64,000 nucleotides of DNA, from assembly GCA_000985875.1 (NCBI GenBank), contig CCRI01000002.1, positions 434,001 through 498,000 on the forward strand. The letters are read 5' to 3'. Below, in pieces: positions 60,341 to 64,000 of the stretch (its first letter is position 1; every line of letters starts with the position of its first letter). Made by a program: the position numbers and the translations under genes. This DNA comes from Neorhizobium galegae bv. officinalis (GTDB taxonomy: Bacteria; Pseudomonadota; Alphaproteobacteria; Rhizobiales; Rhizobiaceae). The notes beneath the pieces were generated by a model. That model searched no databases. It worked only from the letters and a program-made list of their open reading frames with translations, and was not told the DNA's origin.

Positions 60341-62707
60341 TCAGTTGGACGTTTTCGATCGCGGGTCGGGAACCAGGTCCGGCGGGCGGTAGGCTCGCAC
60401 CTCCGGCGGCGTGCCGATGAAACGGGAAATCTCGACAAGGCACGAGTTCGGGCTTGGCCCCTGTGCGAGACGGGAAGTTCCATGATCCGGCGTCAATACA
60501 TTCGGATTGCCGTTCAGTTCCAGCGAACCCGGCTTTGAGGGATCCGCCGGATCGAACCATGCGCCTGTCGCCAACTGCACGACGCCGGGCATGACGGCAT
60601 CGGTAATGGCAACCACCGCCAGGCACGCACCGCGGGCGTTGGAAATGCTCACCACCTCGCCTTGCGCCAGTCCACGCGCCGCGGCGTCATCGGGATGAAT
60701 GCGCACCGGCTGACGGCCGCCGCTTTTGGTCCGGCGCGACGGTGCGGCATGGTCCCACTGGCTGTGCAGCTTGTCATGCGGCTGGCAGGACAGGAGATGC
60801 AGTGGATAAATGGCCGACAGTTTGCCTCCCAGCCATTCGACCGGTTCCACCCACGCCGGATGGCCAGGGCAATCGGCATAATCGAAGCCGGCAATGAGCT
60901 CCGAGGACAGCTCGATCAGACCGGAGGGCGTGCGCAGCGGATGGGCAACGGGGTCCGCGCGGAACGCAGAAAGGAAAGGCCGAGCCTCGGTTTGGCTTTC
61001 CACCTCGATCACTCCCTTATTCCGGAACGCGGAAAACTCCGGCAAGGAAATGTCGCGTGACGCAGCGTTTGCCTGCGCCTCGGCATAAAGCTTCTCCAGC
61101 CATTCGGGCTCGCTCAATCCGCCCGTGAATGAAGCTTCAGTCCCCAGCTTCTGGGCAATGCGACGAAGGATCTCGTGATCCGAGAATACGTCCGCAGGTG
61201 GCGCCGCCGTCTGTGTCGAATATCCGAGAAAACTGTCGCGGCCGCTTGCAACCAGATCGTCCCGTTCCAGGAATGTCGCAGCCGGCAATACGATGTCGGC
61301 ATGCCGGGCGTTGGCATTCCACCAATGCTCGTGGACAATGATCGTTTCCGGCCTCTGCCAGGCTTCGACCAGCCGATGAAGATCCTGATGATGGTGGAAA
61401 GGATTGCCGCCAGCCCAATAGATGAGCCTTATTTCCGGATAGATCCGCTTCTGGCCGTTGTAGTCGTATTCCGCGCCCGGCGACAGCAGCATGTCGGCAA
61501 TCCGCGCGACTGGAATGTAGTCGGAAACGGCATTCTGACCTTGGGGTAGCGACGGCCATTTCACGGCCGGCGCCGGCTGGCCGATGCCCGATATGGATGC
61601 ATAACCGAAACCAAATCCTCCGCCAGGCAGACCGATGCGACCCAGCAGCGATGCCACCGCAATTGCCGCCCAATAGGCCTGTTCACCATGGTCGGCGCGT
61701 TGCAGCGCCCATGCCATCATGATGAAGGTTTTTTTCGTGGCCATTGTCCGGGCAAGGGTGAGGATGTCCTGCGCTTCAAGGCCGGTAATGCGGGCTGCCC
61801 AGGCGGCATCCCTGACGACGCCGTCCACCTTTCCGAACAGATAATCCCGCAATGTCTCAAAGCCGACGGTGTAACGTTCGACGAAACCTGCGTCGTGACG
61901 ATCTTCCTCGATCAGCGCATGGGCGATGGCCAGCAGCAGCGCGGTGTCCGTCCCGGGTCTGAGAGCCATCCATTCGGCATCGAGTTCGCTTGCGGCATCA
62001 TCCCGGACGGGTCCAACGTTGATGAAATGGGCGCCAGCGTCCTTGCAATCGAGGAGATACTGGCGGGTCTCATGGCGGGCAACGCCACCGGCATTGACCT
62101 GAGCATTGCGAAGCGGCGTGCCGCCGAACATCACGATCAAGTCCGCATGGCCGACGATCTGGCTCCATGGACTGTGGCCGGAGATCAGCCCATCGGTAGA
62201 ACCGATGACGTGCGGCAGGATGACCTCTCCAGCGGCATAACTATAGGTCTGGACGGAACGAACGGAACCGCCATTCATGTTGAAAAAACGCTTCAGCTGG
62301 CTTTGCGCGTGATGAAATCGTCCGGCGCTCGACCAGCCGTAGGAACCGGAAAAAATCGCGCCGTTGCCATGTTCGTCCCTGATGCGGCGGATTTCGCCGG
62401 CGACAAGGTCGAGCGCTTCATCCCAGGAAACCTCGACAAATGCCTCGGCTCCCCGCCGGCCGGCACGATAACCGGGTCCATTTTCAAGGAAGGACCGCCT
62501 GACTGCTGGCTTGAGAATGCGGCATGGCGCAAGTCTGTCAGCTGGAAGCTCCTGGCCGAATTGAACGGGGTTTGGATCGCCCGACGTCGGACGAATGCCG
62601 CCTTGCAAGCCATCGTGAGTGTAGAAACCCCAATGGGTTCCGACATGGCGCTGACCTGTCGAAGGCTCCGAATGTTGCGCGATTCTCGGAGCCTTCGTCA
62701 TCTTCAT
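60341..62707 (-). CDS. Molybdopterin oxidoreductase, BisC/TorA (DMSO reductase type III) family
   Basis: A 788-residue molybdenum enzyme with the bis-MGD fold. It lacks an N-terminal FeS cluster and a Tat signal, so it should be cytoplasmic, like biotin sulfoxide reductase BisC. The molybdenum-ligand serine is Ser122 in FSGSYGWSSAGRFHHAQ. Other marks are SHSPWS-type ISGHSPWSQIV near 175, GGTPLRNAQVNAGG near 194, GGNPFHHHQDLHRL near 425, HEHWWNANARHADIVLPAAT near 456, and the C-terminal QPVRIHPDDAAARGLAQGEV. It would reduce an S-oxide or N-oxide. Its start overlaps the TctC stop by ATGA and TctB follows at 11 bp, so it is embedded in a transporter operon. Confidence 0.9.
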   Translation of the reverse strand: MKMTKAPRIAQHSEPSTGQRHVGTHWGFYTHDGLQGGIRPTSGDPNPVQFGQELPADRLAPCRILKPAVRRSFLENGPGYRAGRRGAEAFVEVSWDEALDLVAGEIRRIRDEHGNGAIFSGSYGWSSAGRFHHAQSQLKRFFNMNGGSVRSVQTYSYAAGEVILPHVIGSTDGLISGHSPWSQIVGHADLIVMFGGTPLRNAQVNAGGVARHETRQYLLDCKDAGAHFINVGPVRDDAASELDAEWMALRPGTDTALLLAIAHALIEEDRHDAGFVERYTVGFETLRDYLFGKVDGVVRDAAWAARITGLEAQDILTLARTMATKKTFIMMAWALQRADHGEQAYWAAIAVASLLGRIGLPGGGFGFGYASISGIGQPAPAVKWPSLPQGQNAVSDYIPVARIADMLLSPGAEYDYNGQKRIYPEIRLIYWAGGNPFHHHQDLHRLVEAWQRPETIIVHEHWWNANARHADIVLPAATFLERDDLVASGRDSFLGYSTQTAAPPADVFSDHEILRRIAQKLGTEASFTGGLSEPEWLEKLYAEAQANAASRDISLPEFSAFRNKGVIEVESQTEARPFLSAFRADPVAHPLRTPSGLIELSSELIAGFDYADCPGHPAWVEPVEWLGGKLSAIYPLHLLSCQPHDKLHSQWDHAAPSRRTKSGGRQPVRIHPDDAAARGLAQGEVVSISNARGACLAVVAITDAVMPGVVQLATGAWFDPADPSKPGSLELNGNPNVLTPDHGTSRLAQGPSPNSCLVEISRFIGTPPEVRAYRPPDLVPDPRSKTSN

Positions 62708-63675
62708 TCCACCTTGATGCCGGCGGTCTTGACGATCTCGCCGTAACGCTTTGTCTCGTCGATCACGAAGGTCCGCAGATCGGCGCTGTTCTTGTACATC
62801 GGCTCGAAGCCGAAGACCGTCAACTTGTCCTTGAATTCAGCGGAGGTGACAACATCCTGCAGGACCTTGCCGAGATATTCCGCCGCCTTTGGATCAAGAT
62901 TTTTCGGCGCCCAGACTCCATACCAGGAGAGCATTTCCAATGCAGGCATGCCGCTTTCCGCAACGGTCGGAACATCCGGTGCCAGGGCCGAGCGGGTCAG
63001 GCTGGTCACCGCAAGCGGCTTCAGCCGGCCAGCCTTGACATGCGGCAGGGACGACAGGATCGGGTCGGCGATCAGTTGCACCTGGCCGCCAATCATGTCG
63101 GTAAGTGCCGGACCGGCTCCCTTGTAGGTGACTACTTCTGTATCGACGCCAGCTTTACCCTTCAGGACCTCCACAGCCAGATGACCCGCCGAGCCATAAC
63201 CGGAGGTGGCGAAATTGTAGGAATCCGGATCCGCCTTCACCTCGGCGAAGAATTCCTTCAGCGTGTTCGCCTTGTCCGACGGATTGGTGGTGATCAGCAG
63301 CGGGCCAGCCGCGATGCCGCTGATATGCGTGAAGTCATTGACAACGTCAAAAGGCACGTTCTTGTTGATCAGCGGCGTGACCACGTGGATCGACGCATTC
63401 AGCAGCAGGGTGTAGCCATCGGGAGCAGCCTTGACCACATCGGACGAACCGACCACCCCGCCGGCACCGCCCGCACGGTTGTCGACCACGAACGTTTTGC
63501 CGGTCTTGACCGAAAGCGTGGCGGCAAGAACCCGTGCAACGCCGTCGACGGCACCGCCCGGCGGATAAGGCACGACAATGGACACGGGCCGGCTGGGATA
63601 GTCGTCCGCCTTGGCAAGGCCGGCCACTGGCAGCGTCATCGAAAGAAAAAGCAATGCTGTTCCGAAGCGGTTCAT
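62704..63675 (-). CDS. tctC: Tripartite tricarboxylate transporter receptor TctC
   Basis: A 323-residue periplasmic receptor of the Bug/TctC family. The ATG at 63675 opens the signal peptide (MNRFGTALLFLSMTLPVAG, cleavage near LAKA). The family start YPSRPVSIVVPYPPGGAVDG (about 26-45), NRAGGAGGVVGSSDVVKAAP near 66-85 and the GYGSAGHLAVEVLKGKAG near 149-166 ligand loop are present. It is the first gene of the transporter-molybdoenzyme operon. Bug receptors bind carboxylates; this one's ligand is unknown. Confidence 0.92.
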   Translation of the reverse strand: MNRFGTALLFLSMTLPVAGLAKADDYPSRPVSIVVPYPPGGAVDGVARVLAATLSVKTGKTFVVDNRAGGAGGVVGSSDVVKAAPDGYTLLLNASIHVVTPLINKNVPFDVVNDFTHISGIAAGPLLITTNPSDKANTLKEFFAEVKADPDSYNFATSGYGSAGHLAVEVLKGKAGVDTEVVTYKGAGPALTDMIGGQVQLIADPILSSLPHVKAGRLKPLAVTSLTRSALAPDVPTVAESGMPALEMLSWYGVWAPKNLDPKAAEYLGKVLQDVVTSAEFKDKLTVFGFEPMYKNSADLRTFVIDETKRYGEIVKTAGIKVE

Positions 63676-63788
63676 GGATGGATTCCTTCTGGCTCCAAGA
63701 GGATGTATGCAGTCGAGAGTCATTGTATGCGTCGTCCGATACTTTGGTGGCGGCGACCGGCGTGAGGTAATCCGCTCGGTTCACGCCG

Positions 63789-64000
63789 TCAGAACGTTCC
63801 GGGATATTGCCCGCCATCGATCAGCAGGTTCTGAGCAGTGACGAATCCGGCATTAGCCGAGCAGAGGAAGGCGATGTAGGCGCCAACTTCTTCGGGGCGT
63901 CCGTAGCGGCCAGCCGGATTCTGTGCCGCGCGGGCGGCCCAGATTTCCTCGAAAGAGCGGCCGCTTTCCTGAGCAAGCACCTCGACATGTTGCCGCTGGC
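63789..64000 (-). CDS. SDR family oxidoreductase, C-terminal part (runs off the window)
   Basis: The last 70 residues of a short-chain dehydrogenase whose 5' part lies beyond the window end. RYGRPEEVGAYIAFLCSANA followed by TAQNLLIDGGQYPGTF is the standard C-terminal region of classical SDRs, where the coenzyme and substrate loop close. The reading frame is open up to base 64000, so the gene is partial only because of the window edge. Confidence 0.85.
   Translation of the reverse strand, partial: QRQHVEVLAQESGRSFEEIWAARAAQNPAGRYGRPEEVGAYIAFLCSANAGFVTAQNLLIDGGQYPGTF

Noticed and set aside
1..64000. CRISPR arrays, tRNA or rRNA genes, insertion sequences, attachment sites
   Set aside because: No regularly spaced repeats, cloverleaf-type sequences, transposase motifs or terminal inverted repeats were seen on reading both strands; this is an inspection result, not a computed search.

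Overview
The window looks like accessory DNA from an alphaproteobacterium of the order Hyphomicrobiales, most likely a Rhizobiaceae member (Rhizobium, Ensifer, Agrobacterium or a relative). The evidence is high, even GC content, dense operons with 4-bp ATGA overlaps, many high-affinity transporters (ABC, TRAP, TTT), and a resorcinol/gamma-resorcylate gene set in the order known from a Rhizobium strain. Two perfect TGA-N9-TCA boxes (the RirA iron-responsive operator of rhizobia) support this. There is no rRNA, tRNA, replication gene, IS element or CRISPR array that I can see. A chromid, megaplasmid or catabolic island is a reasonable guess, but this is inference.

Layout. 16-11785 (+): a peptide-type ABC importer interleaved with hydrolases: two tandem M24 creatinase-like proteins, an aspartoacylase/AstE-type hydrolase, a lone GAF protein, an imidazolonepropionase-like amidohydrolase and a DUF885-like putative metallohydrolase. 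It reads as uptake plus stepwise hydrolysis of an amide or peptide-like compound. 12408-14320 (+): an SMP-30/gluconolactonase and an orphan TRAP binding protein without its permease genes. 14541-22935 (-): a full haem-acquisition operon: ECF sigma, FecR, HasR-type receptor, a HasA-like hemophore with an RTX-like tail, and the type I exporter HasD/HasE. 23441-24938: remnant of a CocE/NonD hydrolase. 25250-27244 (+): PhoX phosphatase behind a Pho box.

27645-34896: a LacI regulator divergent from an inositol-type cluster (IolG-like dehydrogenase, Rbs/Frc-type ABC importer, second Gfo/Idh oxidoreductase, hydroxypyruvate-isomerase-like TIM barrel). 35051-41957: gamma-resorcylate pathway (decarboxylase, two-component resorcinol hydroxylase, hydroxyquinol dioxygenase, maleylacetate reductase, MarR regulator, AAHS transporter). 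42152-50790: sugar-acid catabolism (idonate and gluconate dehydrogenases, 2-hydroxyacid dehydrogenase, RraA/aldolase-like protein, SDR) with a polar-amino-acid-type ABC importer and a divergent LysR regulator.

50840-56843 (-): the most unusual block. Biotin carboxylase, a normal biotin carrier and a degenerate biotin carrier without the biotinyl lysine are co-transcribed with all three 5-oxoprolinase subunits (PxpB, PxpC, PxpA) and an aminotransferase. Together these supply, as separate chains, the domain types found in urea carboxylase. 57070-63675 (-): a DadA-like oxidase and a TctCBA tripartite transporter whose operon contains a BisC-type molybdoenzyme. The window ends inside an SDR gene.
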